Shown piece after piece: positions 56,401-63,430 of a stretch of 64,000 nucleotides of DNA. Position numbers and translations under genes: made by a program. Source of the stretch: Atrichornis clamosus (taxonomy: Eukaryota; Chordata; Aves; Passeriformes; Menuridae); the NCBI GenBank assembly GCA_013400975.1, contig WBMZ01000171.1, positions 1 through 64,000 of the forward strand. The letters are read 5' to 3'. Each line of letters starts with the position of its first letter. Within the stretch, counting starts at the first letter, position 1. The notes beneath the pieces are model-generated. The model was given only the letters and a program-made list of their open reading frames with translations, had not been told where the DNA came from and did no database searches.

Positions 56401-58537
56401 TTTTGAGTAGCACAGAATTCCTGAGTCCGGGAATTTTTTTGGTGTCACTCTGTTGTCATACTGCAAGAAGCAGAAGGACTGAAAGAAGAAAGATGTAGAA
56501 TGTAAAGTTAATGAGCTATTAAAAAAAATCAAGTCTGGCCTCCATGTGCCACTCACTGGTGGTTTGCTGAAGCAAGAGGTGCAGGATAGAATAAAATACT
56601 GGGGGTAAGGATGGTTGGGAATTACTTCAGGCTGAATATTCAGCTTTGGGTATTCCCTTTATGCCTTGTTCAGAGAGCTAAGTCACTTAAACCCAGGTTA
56701 TCTTCTCTGTTCTTTTTGGGAGTGTGTGCTGCATCTGACACCCTTTCCCTTGTGTAAGGGAGCTTGCTGAAATTTTTGCACAATTTACTTTTATTATTTC
56801 TTAATATTTTTGTAAATATTGTTAACCTTTTTTTTTTTTTTTTTTTTTTTTGCTATCATTAAGGAATCCCATTGGCACAATTTATGTATTTTCTGGAATT
56901 TTTTAGAGGCCTAAGTTAATTTGAGCTAGCAGATAATGAAAAGGGGGTTTTAATTCAAAATACTGCTTTTTCTCAATGGAAAACTGCATCAATTCACTTT
57001 TAACAACAGCAGATAGGAGGATTCTTGTGCAAGCTATCTGTTTGTAATTTCAAACAAAGCTTTTTGAGCACTTTTAAAAAAAATTTCTGAAACTTCTGGA
57101 AGTTTTAAAAAGTTCTCTTAGACATAAAGTCATTGATCCTCATGAGTTCATTTTCAGCATAAGAACTGAGTGTCCTTCAGCTGTAAGAGACCCTGTTTAA
57201 TAGTTAATGGTACTGAACGTGTGCTACCTGCTGAAGATGACAGGTTAGGATTTGGTTTTTGTTTCTAGGCTCTTCTTTCTGGTTTCCTAGGCTGTGTTTC
57301 TGCACTGGGGGAAGAGTTTTTCCCGTGCATCAGGAAGACTCTGCCAGCACCTTCTCGTCCCTGCGGGCAGCGCTCCCCGTGCTGAGGACAGACGCCAGCT
57401 CAGAGCTGCGCAGAGTCTGGCTGCAGCTTTGTCAGCCCGGGCAGGGGAGGTCTGTGCCACAGCAGAAATGCAGTGCTGCATGGTGACTCCAGGCTTAGCT
57501 GTCCACACAGGAGTTTCTGCTCCTCCTCACGATGGTTTCGACTGGGCTCCTTTTAGCCTAAAATGAGGACGTGGAGGGGAAGGTAAGAGCACCTGGAGGG
57601 CCCTTCCTTCTTGCTCCCTCTCCAAACTGAACCAGGAGTGTCTGCCAGCCCCAGCCTGAGAAGGCTCAGGGGCTCAGGGTTGCTGATGACCTTTTCTGCT
57701 GAGGGGATTGGTTTTAGGTGGTACTTTTGATCAGGCTCTGGTTTTTACACAGTAGCTTTGCCTGTTCGCATTCAGTTAATGCTGATACTGTAATCTGAGT
57801 TACTTTTGCAAAGCCTTACATTGGAGCTAAAATAGTGGTGTAGCCTGGTTGTTGATCTTATTTCCCGTGTAAGAGAGGAGGATATATATTAATTGTGTAT
57901 AATATATTCAATATTTATTAATTTGTCATGACTACCAGAGGAAGAGCAATGTGAGATTCTGGAGTGAGAAAAGTTGTATCAGGGACTGACTGGACCCTGC
58001 CCTGTCTTTTCCAAGTGCATGTGATGGATGAGTTTTGTGTTTTTCCACTTCTGTTCCCTCTTAGGAGCACCCCATCCTCGGGCAGCCTTTCTTTGTTCTG
58101 CACCCCTGCAGAACGAATGAATTCATCTCTGCTGTGCTGAGTGGCTCACAGAAACACAACAGGTGAGAGGCACTGCTTATGCAATGCAGGTAAAATAAGC
58201 TGCAAAGTGGAAATGGCCAAAGTTACTTCCTTGGTCCAAACAGAGTGGGATTTCTGTGTTGTCACCTTAGGGCTGAAAACTAAGATACTTCTGCTATAGG
58301 AAAAATTAAGGAATAGCCCCATCTGAAGTTATTTAGTTACTGTTGAGTCTGTCTGCAATTCAGCAAAAGCTAGGATCAAATGTTTATGGTGCTTTTTTTG
58401 TGTTCCCCCCTAGACACACAAATTACATCATCTTATGGCTCAGTACTGTAGGCCCAGTTGTGGGTCTGAATCTGCCTCTGAGTTACGCAAAACTGGCACC
58501 TGAGCAGAGCACAAACACTGATTCAGTTGAAAGGTAA
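2296..58537 (+). CDS. ATG10: ATG10, ubiquitin-like-conjugating (E2-like) enzyme, full spliced gene span
   Basis: This is the whole coding span; coding exons are 2296-2409, 6554-6673, 38035-38161, 44618-44715, 58065-58162 and 58414-58537. Joined, they give 226 residues, close to the roughly 220 of mammalian ATG10. All five internal introns are GT-AG and the phases match (0, 0, 1, 0, 2). ATG10 is a cytosolic E2-like enzyme. It takes ATG12 from the E1 ATG7 through a cysteine thioester and transfers it to a lysine of ATG5; ATG12-ATG5 with ATG16L1 then drives LC3/GABARAP lipidation. The conserved core (about residues 94-180) has [30 protein letters not shown] and the catalytic FVLHPC, with predicted active cysteine 168 (codon 58107-58109). 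The C-terminal block [14 protein letters not shown] is also kept. Met1 is the only methionine. I see no frameshift or premature stop, so the gene looks functional. Confidence 0.96.
2880..3260 (-). mobile_element. ancient CR1-like LINE remnant, antisense
   Basis: The stretch around 2920-2990 (TAGGTCATTAATCAAAATTT, then AGCACAGGGCTAAGG and CACAGGACCCCATTAG) resembles the antisense of the reverse-transcriptase region of old amniote CR1-like LINEs. The match fades on both sides, so the boundaries are approximate and no reading frame survives. Confidence 0.45.
3354..3395. repeat. 21-bp tandem duplication
   Basis: Two adjacent 21-bp units (3354-3374 and 3375-3395) begin GTATA and end TTGATACA, with three differences between them. 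A small AT-rich local duplication with no evident function. Confidence 0.6.
6554..6673 (+). CDS. ATG10: ATG10 coding exon 2 (residues 39-78)
   Basis: The acceptor is CTGAACACAG|GACC after a long pyrimidine tract; the donor is GTTGAA|GTAAGTA. It encodes 40 residues beginning [17 protein letters not shown], which match the conserved DGY..KIHFQ segment of ATG10, then a charged variable stretch. Both ends are phase 0. This exon is the most divergent part of the protein, as expected for the flexible region before the E2-like core. Confidence 0.93.
10448..10477. repeat. perfect 12-bp inverted repeat with 6-nt loop
   Basis: AATCAAGATGTT (10448-10459) is followed by TATTTT and then its exact reverse complement AACATCTTGATT (10466-10477). 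As RNA this is a clean short hairpin, extendable by two G-U pairs. It is shorter than a typical microRNA precursor, and no function is claimed. Confidence 0.75.
11173..11457 (-). pseudogene. unassigned 94-codon open frame, possible retrocopy fragment or antisense exon
   Basis: On the minus strand an ATG (11457-11455) opens a 94-codon frame rich in Ser, Thr, Pro and Asn. Pieces such as [10 protein letters not shown] and [17 protein letters not shown] look like a natural low-complexity protein segment. Local GC and CpG content are above the flanking intron, which is unusual for a chance frame. The frame is closed just upstream by an in-frame TGA seven codons before the ATG. I see no splice structure, poly(A) tail or flanking duplication, and I do not recognise the family. 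It could be a decayed retrocopy piece, an exon of an antisense transcript, or chance. Confidence 0.25.
14129..14154. repeat. perfect 13-bp tandem duplication
   Basis: TGTAGATAAATTT occurs twice head to tail (14129-14141 and 14142-14154). A minor local duplication. Confidence 0.75.
21690..22870 (+). mobile_element. ancient CR1-like LINE, decayed
   Basis: Scattered reverse-transcriptase and 3'-region landmarks appear in order. Near 21691-21735 a frame reads like [16 protein letters not shown], resembling the YRPISL motif. Near 21900 there is a remnant of the FSKAFD motif. Near 22105-22180 is the block AGAGAGGATGAAATTTAGTG...GTCATGTACTTGGGGAG typical of CR1 tails, and at 22846-22864 AATAACCCAGAAGGTCCCT resembles a CR1 end. 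There are many stops and indels. Boundaries are approximate. Confidence 0.55.
27090..27900 (-). mobile_element. ancient LINE remnant, antisense
   Basis: GCTCTGTATCATCAGCAAAA (near 27133) and GGTTCGTTTGGCTTGCTC (near 27451), followed by TTTGAGAAACCAATG, resemble the antisense of reverse-transcriptase sequence seen in old amniote CR1-like LINEs. The intervening sequence is heavily decayed and T-rich. Boundaries and family are uncertain. Confidence 0.4.
28665..28747 (+). mobile_element. CR1 LINE 3' end fragment
   Basis: The short fragment ends GTTGGACTTGATAGTCTTAA, then GGTCTTTGCCAACCTAAATG and GTTCTATGATTCTA, which is the canonical CR1 terminus. Only the last 80 or so bases are recognisable. 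Confidence 0.75.
30673..30694. repeat. 10-bp palindrome with 2-nt spacer
   Basis: CATTTCCTTT, GT, AAAGGAAATG form a perfect inverted repeat. An AT-rich stretch follows. TTTCC/GGAAA resembles half-sites for ETS or NFAT/STAT-like factors, but that is only a resemblance. Confidence 0.7.
30905..30921. repeat. poly(T) tract, T17
   Basis: Seventeen consecutive T inside intron 3. No retrocopy was recognised next to it. Confidence 0.9.
31890..32230 (+). mobile_element. CR1 LINE 3' fragment
   Basis: Contains AGAAGGAGGCTCAGGGGGGC, the TGCCTGGAAAGGGTGGCCAG block, GGGGCTGCCCAGGGAGGTTT, CCATCCCTGGAGGTGCCCAA and GGACGTGGCACTCAGAGCTC, all hallmarks of a CR1 3' region. The ending (GACTAAATGTTTCTGTGATG) is slightly altered. 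Open frames of 120-144 codons on both strands here are repeat-derived. Confidence 0.85.
33505..33559. repeat. 32-bp tandem duplication (two units)
   Basis: A 23-bp core (TTTATCAATG...AAAAATGA) occurs at 33505-33527 and 33537-33559 with one difference, 32 bp apart. It keeps a 74-codon frame open across the duplication, but I see no reason to think that frame is coding. Confidence 0.75.
33740..34130. promoter_or_regulatory. intronic CpG island
   Basis: An isolated GC-rich segment in the AT-rich intron 3. I count about 18 CpG in roughly 190 bp (33890-34080), including GCCGGGCCGGGTGCGG. It does not carry CR1 landmarks. On the plus strand CTCTGCGGG|GTAAGTGTG (donor GT at 34072-34073) is a near-perfect splice donor, which fits an alternative first exon or a noncoding transcript starting here. 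Long open frames on the minus strand (up to 210 codons) look like GC-driven artefacts with no recognisable domain. The role is inferred; an ancestral retained island is another option. Confidence 0.5.
38035..38161 (+). CDS. ATG10: ATG10 coding exon 3 (residues 79-120 plus one base)
   Basis: The acceptor is TTGTTGTTCTAG|GAGCC; the donor is TTCTTGG|GTAAGA, leaving one base (phase 1). It encodes the start of the E2-like core: [20 protein letters not shown] followed by LYFRACFL. These strands carry the central sheet of the ATG3/ATG10-type fold and are the most conserved part of the family. No in-frame methionine occurs in this exon. Confidence 0.97.
38162..44617 (+). other. ATG10: ATG10 intron 4
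   Basis: A 6.5 kb intron. It has one clear CR1 end at 38935-39046. The rest (39.1-44.6 kb) is unique sequence of mixed composition with pyrimidine-rich tracts (for example 41150-41170). I recognise no exon, RNA gene or further repeat in it. Confidence 0.8.
38935..39046 (+). mobile_element. CR1 LINE 3' fragment
   Basis: The 3' end reads GGCTTGGACTCAATCATTTT, AGAGGTCTTTTCCAACCTAA and ATGATTCTATGAT, preceded by a TGTGGCACTTGGGGCAAGGC-like block. This is a standard CR1 terminus. The GC-richer DNA upstream (38680-38935) may belong to the same element but could not be assigned. Confidence 0.75.
44618..44715 (+). CDS. ATG10: ATG10 coding exon 4 (residues 121-153)
   Basis: The acceptor is TCTCCCTCCTCACAG|ATGG; the first two bases complete Asp121 with the G of the previous exon. 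It encodes [20 protein letters not shown], then [13 protein letters not shown], matching the ATG10 signature GPWDTITQQ just before the active-site loop. It ends CAGCAG|GTGAGA in phase 0. Confidence 0.97.
44840..44880. repeat. (TA)n dinucleotide-rich tract
   Basis: An alternating TA run interrupted by G and A bases, just after an A-rich run (about 44805-44817). A simple repeat likely to vary in length between individuals. Confidence 0.85.
50096..51033 (+). mobile_element. young CR1 LINE, about 0.94 kb, with end of ORF2
   Basis: The longest CR1 here. At 50114-50158 it translates as [15 protein letters not shown], the reverse-transcriptase motif of CR1 ORF2, followed directly by an in-frame TGA (50159-50161); after it [12 protein letters not shown] continues in frame. 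The noncoding tail runs to GACCATTCTGGGTTTCTGTA. Over about 130 bp (50401-50531) I count a single difference from the minus-strand copy at 62495-63195, so both are recent. It is 5'-truncated and cannot move by itself. Confidence 0.9.
51650..51915 (+). mobile_element. old CR1-like LINE 3' fragment
   Basis: TTTGGACAAATTCATGAGGC, then CACTTGTCCATAAATGG, and near the end GGAGATCCACTGGACTTACT resemble the 3' region of an older CR1 lineage (the part corresponding to the TGGACAAATTCATGGAGG block). The middle is GC-rich and not clearly alignable by eye. A 122-codon open frame here is repeat-derived. Confidence 0.45.
52634..52675 (-). mobile_element. CR1 LINE 3' terminus, antisense
   Basis: ACAGAATCTCAGAATGGCTA, then GGGTTGGAAGGACCTTTG is the reverse complement of a CR1 end. 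Only the last 40 or so bases are recognisable. Confidence 0.7.
53405..53630 (-). mobile_element. CR1 LINE 3' fragment, antisense
   Basis: Reverse complement of the same tail seen at 50.8-51.0 kb and 54.9-55.2 kb: CACTGTCCCAGGGTGCTCCA, CCCCGTCCAGCCTGGCCTTG, GGGCACCCTGTGCCAGGGCC. 5'-truncated. It lies opposite in orientation to the copy 1.3 kb downstream, so the two could pair in the pre-mRNA. Confidence 0.9.
54896..55156 (+). mobile_element. CR1 LINE 3' fragment
   Basis: The tail of the young CR1 subfamily: GGCTGGATGGGATATGGGGA, GGCACAGGGTGCCCAGAGCA, GGACGGGGCTTGGAGCAGCC, GACCAGTCTGGGATTA. 5'-truncated. Confidence 0.9.
56828..56851. repeat. poly(T) tract, T24
   Basis: Twenty-four consecutive T in intron 5. 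It was checked as the possible poly(A) tail of a minus-strand retrocopy; no poly(A) signal or gene-like sequence follows on that strand. Confidence 0.95.
58065..58162 (+). CDS. ATG10: ATG10 coding exon 5 with catalytic cysteine (residues 154-185 plus two bases)
   Basis: The acceptor is CTGTTCCCTCTTAG|GAGC after a long pyrimidine tract; the donor is CACAACAG|GTGAGA in phase 2. It encodes [20 protein letters not shown] and then [15 protein letters not shown] (codons 58101-58109) is the active-site motif shared by ATG10 and ATG3; its Cys168 should form the ATG12 thioester, equivalent to Cys166 of human ATG10. Confidence 0.97.
58163..58413 (+). other. ATG10: ATG10 intron 6 (251 bp)
   Basis: The shortest intron. 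It runs from GTGAGAGG to a T/C-rich acceptor (TGTTCCCCCCTAG). No other feature was seen. Confidence 0.9.
58414..58537 (+). CDS. ATG10: ATG10 terminal coding exon (residues 186-226 and stop)
   Basis: The first base completes Arg186. It encodes [20 protein letters not shown] and then YAK, a conserved ATG10 C-terminal block, followed by a species-variable tail ending DSVER and TAA (58535-58537). The stop overlaps a consensus donor, GAAAG|GTAAGAG, so splicing at 58533/58534 would remove the stop and give a different C-terminus from an unseen exon. I favour the stop as read because the length then fits the family. Confidence 0.88.
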
Positions 58538-60450
58538 GAGAGAGTAAACCACCTTTTCCTCTCGCATTTTCCTCTTAAAAAGATCAGATGGATACTGGCA
58601 GAACCATTGCCTCCTCCTTTGAAGCTCTTGGTTCAGTTCATTTAGGACTCACCCTTCAGTATTTTCTTTACCTGTCTGCCTTGTTGCCTCGCTTCCTTTG
58701 CAATGAAAATTTGTGCTGAGAGCACAGTGCTGACCCCCTTCATGAGTGCCAGAGGGCCCCTGATGTCCTGGGGTCTTTCTCAGGTGTGGAGAAGTGTTTA
58801 GTATTGGTTCCTGCAGCACAGGGTTGGGGGTGTGGTCTGGCATAACTGCTGCAAGGATTTTAATTTAATCTCTGGTTTGTGTTTGACGTCTCCTCTCCAG
58901 AGCTCTGAGCTGAAGGACTGGTGATGGCTGGGCTGTGATAAAGCTGCTGCAGGCTTCCCTGGGGAGGGAGCCAAAGGCATCCTTCGTGGCTGGTAAGCCC
59001 TGCCAGTGTGGAAATGATTGTTCATGGCTCTTTTCCCTGGCAAGAACTCGCCCCTGATGACGTGGGAGACCTCAGAGTTTTCTGCAGCTGTGGCAAAACC
59101 TCCCCAGCACCATCCTGACCTGACCTCCCCTGTGACTGCGTTGGCCCTTGAGGTCGCTCCTCTCCTGCCTCCTGTGCCTGTGGCCTTGGTGGCACTGCAC
59201 ACAGATGCACCAGCCTGTGGCTCCTTGATACAGAGTCGAGTTGCTGGGTTTGGTTCTGCTAAACTTACCTCTAGAAAATCTGTGAGATCCAGAAAATCTA
59301 CACCTGTGGGGAAGAAAATGCAGTGTAATTACAGCAAAATGCCCATGGGATGTGGTGTGAGCTTGTGGCAGTCAGGGTGTGGGCTGAGACTGCTTTCCCA
59401 CCTTCTCCACCAGAGCCTGATGAGGCACCACCCTGACCCACCCCACACACAGAGCATCCTCAGCCAGCACGGGGAATCCTCTGTGCACGTCACGCTTCAG
59501 GGAGCAAACAGCATCGGGACTGGAACAAACTGAGCACTTAGAGTCTACATCTGAGTGAGCACGTCCAGATCTGGAGTTCAGGTCCTGGTGCAGTTGTGTG
59601 GGAACATCTGGCTCTGCCGTGCTCCGCTGCCTCCGAAGGAAGCTCTGCCATGCCCTCTGGGATTGCTGTTGTTCTCAATTAGTGCTTCTCATTGTCCTTG
59701 TGGTTGTTCACAGGTTTAGGCCCCACCCTGCACTCCTTCTGCAACCTCCCCTGACAGCTGTTGGTTCTCAGGGAATTGCCTGGTGCTGCTGCACTGAAAA
59801 CCAGATTACAGAAAACTTCCATACCTCCCATCCTGGGTTCTCTCCCAAGCCCACTTTGTTTGTAGTATGAAACAGACTCCTGAGCAGTTGAGATGGAACC
59901 ACAGATTTTGCTTTATACGTTCAGCACTAGTCTCTTGCACACAGAGTCCAGTGTGTGCCACATCAGAGCTGGAATGTGAAGTGGATGAGGTTCCAGCTTC
60001 TGGGTTTTTAGATCCTTTGGTCATCTGTGTGTTTTTAACTTACACCACATGTCATTGGTGGATATGAAATACAGAGTGAAGTCTTTAAAATTCCATTGGT
60101 GCAGAATTCATTTGCCAGCCATTTGGAATTAATAATGAAAGCACATCATTTATTTTGTTCTGGGTCATAACAACCTGAAAAGACATTTTTTCTGTGTAAG
60201 GTTTATAAAAACAGCCTGCAACTACATTGCTTTTTTAACACTTTTGGTAACACTTGCTTGATAATTGCCTATTCTAAAATTTAAGTGAGACTTAGGAGGA
60301 AGAACTAACAAAAAACAGGTAGAGCTGTTAATGTTCACCCCTGCTCTGTGATCTTCATTTATGATACACTGGAACAGGGGAGTAGAAGCAGTCAGCCTTC
60401 AAGAAGTGGAATTCGTATGTAGGGGGAAATAAATATTTTTCTTTTGCATA
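58538..60450 (+). other. ATG10: probable ATG10 3' UTR
   Basis: Sequence after the stop has no AATAAA or ATTAAA until 60428. A 171-codon open frame within it (59018-59533) resembles no family I know and is probably chance in GC-rich sequence. The extent is inferred only from the first poly(A) signal. Confidence 0.35.
60428..60433 (+). terminator. ATG10: candidate poly(A) signal AATAAA
   Basis: The first canonical AATAAA downstream of the ATG10 stop, about 1.9 kb away, in GGGGAAATAAATATTTTTC. A T-rich and then a GT-containing stretch follows. An ATTAAA at 62285-62290 is a more distant alternative. Confidence 0.35.
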
Positions 60451-62494
60451 GAAAAAGTCTTAACACCCATTCCTTTCTACCTTCATTAACTATTTGTAAA
60501 CAAGGAAGAGGATTGTGTGAACAGGGCATTGCACATTGTACTGGGCTCAGGATTTTCCCTGTCAGAGAGAACCCCAGGCTGTTGTCCACACATCCTCTCC
60601 CAGGAATCACTGGGATATCTTACACCCATACTCTCCCGGGGCCGGGCACTCGAGTTGTTCCCAGATCCTGGAGCTATCTCTGTCTTGCTTCCTCCTTGCT
60701 GATAGGGTCCCTCCAAACTCCTCCTCCGTGCCTCAGACGTGGGGGTGATGATGGGGAGCGTGAAATGGATGAGCAAAGGACAGTTCCCTGCCCTGCCATG
60801 AGTGTGAACCCCAAAACACCATAAACAACCAGGTGACAGTGCACTGTCATCATCAGTATCAATGTTTCCCTCAAATTTGCCTGGAAAACCAAAACTCAGC
60901 TCAGTTACTACGAATACACTGAGTGTAGATAGAGGAACAGATACTGGATGGCATAAGTATTTGGGATCAAGAAGATCGGTAAGCCTTTTTGGATTTCCTC
61001 TTTTTAGTGGCTAAGGTGGGAGGTAGGCACCCAATTTCCCATTTACATTTATGCCTTAATGACTTAGGATAATTTAACAGAATTTTTACGTATAAAAACC
61101 TAGGATGTTCTTTTTAATCAAATGAATTGCAGCACTAATTTGTGATTTTATTTTATATTTTAATTCATTATTTAGTGAATCTATTGAAGATTCTTAGATC
61201 TGAGGCTGGGTTTTGCCTGCATGCATTTGTCTGAGCTCTGACATCCTACCAAGAAGAAGACTTCCAGTTTAGATTTGTAAATCTGCTCCGTTGTTCATCT
61301 TTGCTAACCTGGGAAGCCACATCGAGGACCTTTGCTTCTGGGGACTTCTTGTGGGAGAACAGACTCATACCTGCTCTGGGTTGCAAGAATCATCACAGAG
61401 AAGTAATTTTATGTGTTCACCTAAGCCAAAAAATGTGCTTTTCTGTGGAATGCAGTTGCTAGCTACTTGCATAATCCCTCATTTGTGTCAGCATGACCAG
61501 GTAAGAATGTAACCCCCTGCCAGGAGATTTGGGGTTGCCTGGCTTTGGTTACCAACAGGAACATTCCTTTCCATGCAAGAAATGTTGAGCTACTTACTGA
61601 CAGCTAAATACAGTGAAGTAATCAGTATCAATTCTTGTTGCAACTCCATGAATTTCAGCAAAACTTTCTCAGTAGCTTCTTTTCCCTCCGTTTGTTGTGA
61701 TGATGGATCGTGAATCTGTTTGGACATCTGTATTTATATTGCATACATATAAATTCAGTTCCAGCACAAAGGAAGGACGATTGCTCTTCGCTCTGAATGG
61801 TGTAGTTACTATTATTTCCTCAAAAATACTCTCTTCTAGAGAACAGCATGTGTATGGGTATTTATATTTATTTTTAGTAATGTGGGCTTTTAAGTGTTTC
61901 AAAGAGTTTAGAGCATTTCTTAGTGATAAATTCTAGATAAAGAAAATACACCTGAAGCTCAGAGCTGCAAAAGTGACCCTGTATTGAGTGCTCAGGATTA
62001 GGAAGATGTCACACATATTGTTATCTTTTGGATTTCATTAAAATCTTAAAAACCCCTGCACCACGAGGAAGCTCTCACTTCACCACTTGAGAGCTTGTTG
62101 TAGCTGTCACCTCCTGAAGACAGGTTTCACCTTAAGGCAAGAGAGGATTTTAGTGCTGTGTTTGAACAGAGAATGGATTTACAGAGCACCTTCTTAACAT
62201 CTTCTTCTTCCTCAAGCGTGTTAGAAAACATCTTTTCCTGTAGCAGCGTTATTTTTCAACCAGGTATTGTTGGCGTCACATGGAATTAAAACATTAATTA
62301 GTTGTGGTGATGAGGTAGAAACACAGCCAGGCATGGATTCCCCTTGGTGTTGGAGGAATCAGGTTATGTAACACATTCATTAGGCTTAAACCCACTCTAG
62401 GAGTGATTTGGTGATACTTAGCTCAGCTCTTCTTCCCCTCACTGACTTTTGTGGTGTCCAGGTAACACAAACTATTCCTGGGCACTGACACAAC
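60451..62494. other. intergenic or distal 3' UTR sequence, no gene seen
   Basis: Mixed-composition unique DNA. Open frames are short and show no known domain. RPS23, which lies near the ATG10 3' end in mammals, was looked for on both strands and not seen. Confidence 0.6.
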
Positions 62495-63195
62495 CCCAGA
62501 CTGGTTTGAGCTGGAAGGGACCTTAAAGCCCATCCAGTGCCATCCCTGCCAAGGGCAGGGACACGTCCCACTGTCCCAGGGTGCTCCAAGCCCCGTCCAG
62601 CCTGGCCTTGGACACTCCCAGGGATCCTGGGGCAGCCACAGCTGCTCTGGGCACCCTGTGCCAGGGCCTCCCCTCCCTCACAGGACCAATTCCTTCCCCA
62701 TATCCCACCCAGCCCTGCCCTCTGGCAGTGGGCAGCCATTCCCTGTGTCCTGTCCCTCCGTCCCTTGTCCAGAGTCTCTCTCCATCTTTCCTGTGGCTCC
62801 TTCAGGCACGGGAAGGCCACACTGAGGTCACCCCATAGCGTCTCCTGCCCAGGCTGAACAACCCCAGCCGTCCGAGCCTCTCCTCCCAGCAGAGCTGCCC
62901 CATCCCTCTGCCCATCCTGGTGCCTCCTCTGGCCCGGCTCCAGCAGCTCCAGGCCCTTCCTGTGCTGGGCCCAGGGCTGGGGGCAGCTCTGCAGGGGGGT
63001 CTCAGCTGAGGGGCAGAGGGGCAGAATCCCCCCCTCCCCTGCTGCCCACGCTGGGGCTCAGCCCAGCACAGGGGGGCTCTGGCTCCCAGCTCTCGCCCCC
63101 CAGCACCCCCAGTCCTTCTCCCAGGGCTGCTCTCGGGCTCTCCAGCCCCAGCCTGGATCCAGCCCGGGGGCTGCTCTCGTGCCTCCGTGGAGCCA
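62495..63195 (-). mobile_element. young CR1 LINE, about 0.7 kb, antisense
   Basis: Reverse complement of the same subfamily as 50096-51033: it begins at its 3' end near ACCCCAGACTGGTTTGAGCT and extends to the CCAGCCCGGGGGCTGCTC region. Over the compared 130 bp (about 62994-63124) one base differs from the 50 kb copy. Long frames here (150 and 144 codons on the minus strand) are repeat-derived. Confidence 0.9.
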
Positions 63196-63430
63196 CCGTT
63201 TGGCTGAATTTCATTTCCTTTGTCAAAACCCGCGCAAGTTTTTGGCTGGAACATTTCCGAGTCAGCGCGTCCCTCCCCGTGCCCGCCGCGACACCTGGTG
63301 GCGACACGGGCTCACGACAGGGCCCTGAATCTGCCTCGCCTTTGGAACTCGGAGATCCAGAACCGCGAGGGGAGACCTTCCCCCTCTTTCCCCGCCCCCC
63401 GGAATTTTACCCTTTTTGCTACACAAACCT
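63196..63430. promoter_or_regulatory. GC/CpG-rich patch next to CR1
   Basis: Non-CR1 sequence with many CpG (GAGTCAGCGCGTCCC, GCCCGCCGCGACACC, GAACCGCGAGGGGAG). On the minus strand CCACCAGGTGTCGC (63301-63288) is one base off the core of a CTCF-like motif. It could be a small regulatory island; there is no direct evidence. Confidence 0.3.

Larger units (their letters stand above)
44716..58064 (+). other. ATG10: ATG10 intron 5
   Basis: A 13.3 kb intron. From 44.7 to 50.1 kb it is mostly unique and AT-rich, including a TA repeat at 44840-44880 and an AT-rich tract near 47430-47480. From 50.1 to 55.2 kb it holds CR1 copies in both orientations. From 55.2 to 58.0 kb it is unique, with a T24 tract (56828) and a modestly CpG-enriched patch at about 57310-57500 that has no recognised function. 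Confidence 0.85.

Noticed and set aside
56828..56851. T24 tract as the poly(A) tail of a minus-strand retrocopy
   Set aside because: No reverse-complement poly(A) signal or gene-like sequence follows within the expected distance.
59018..59533. 171-codon frame after the ATG10 stop
   Set aside because: No family resemblance. It lies in the probable 3' UTR in GC-rich sequence, so it is most likely chance.
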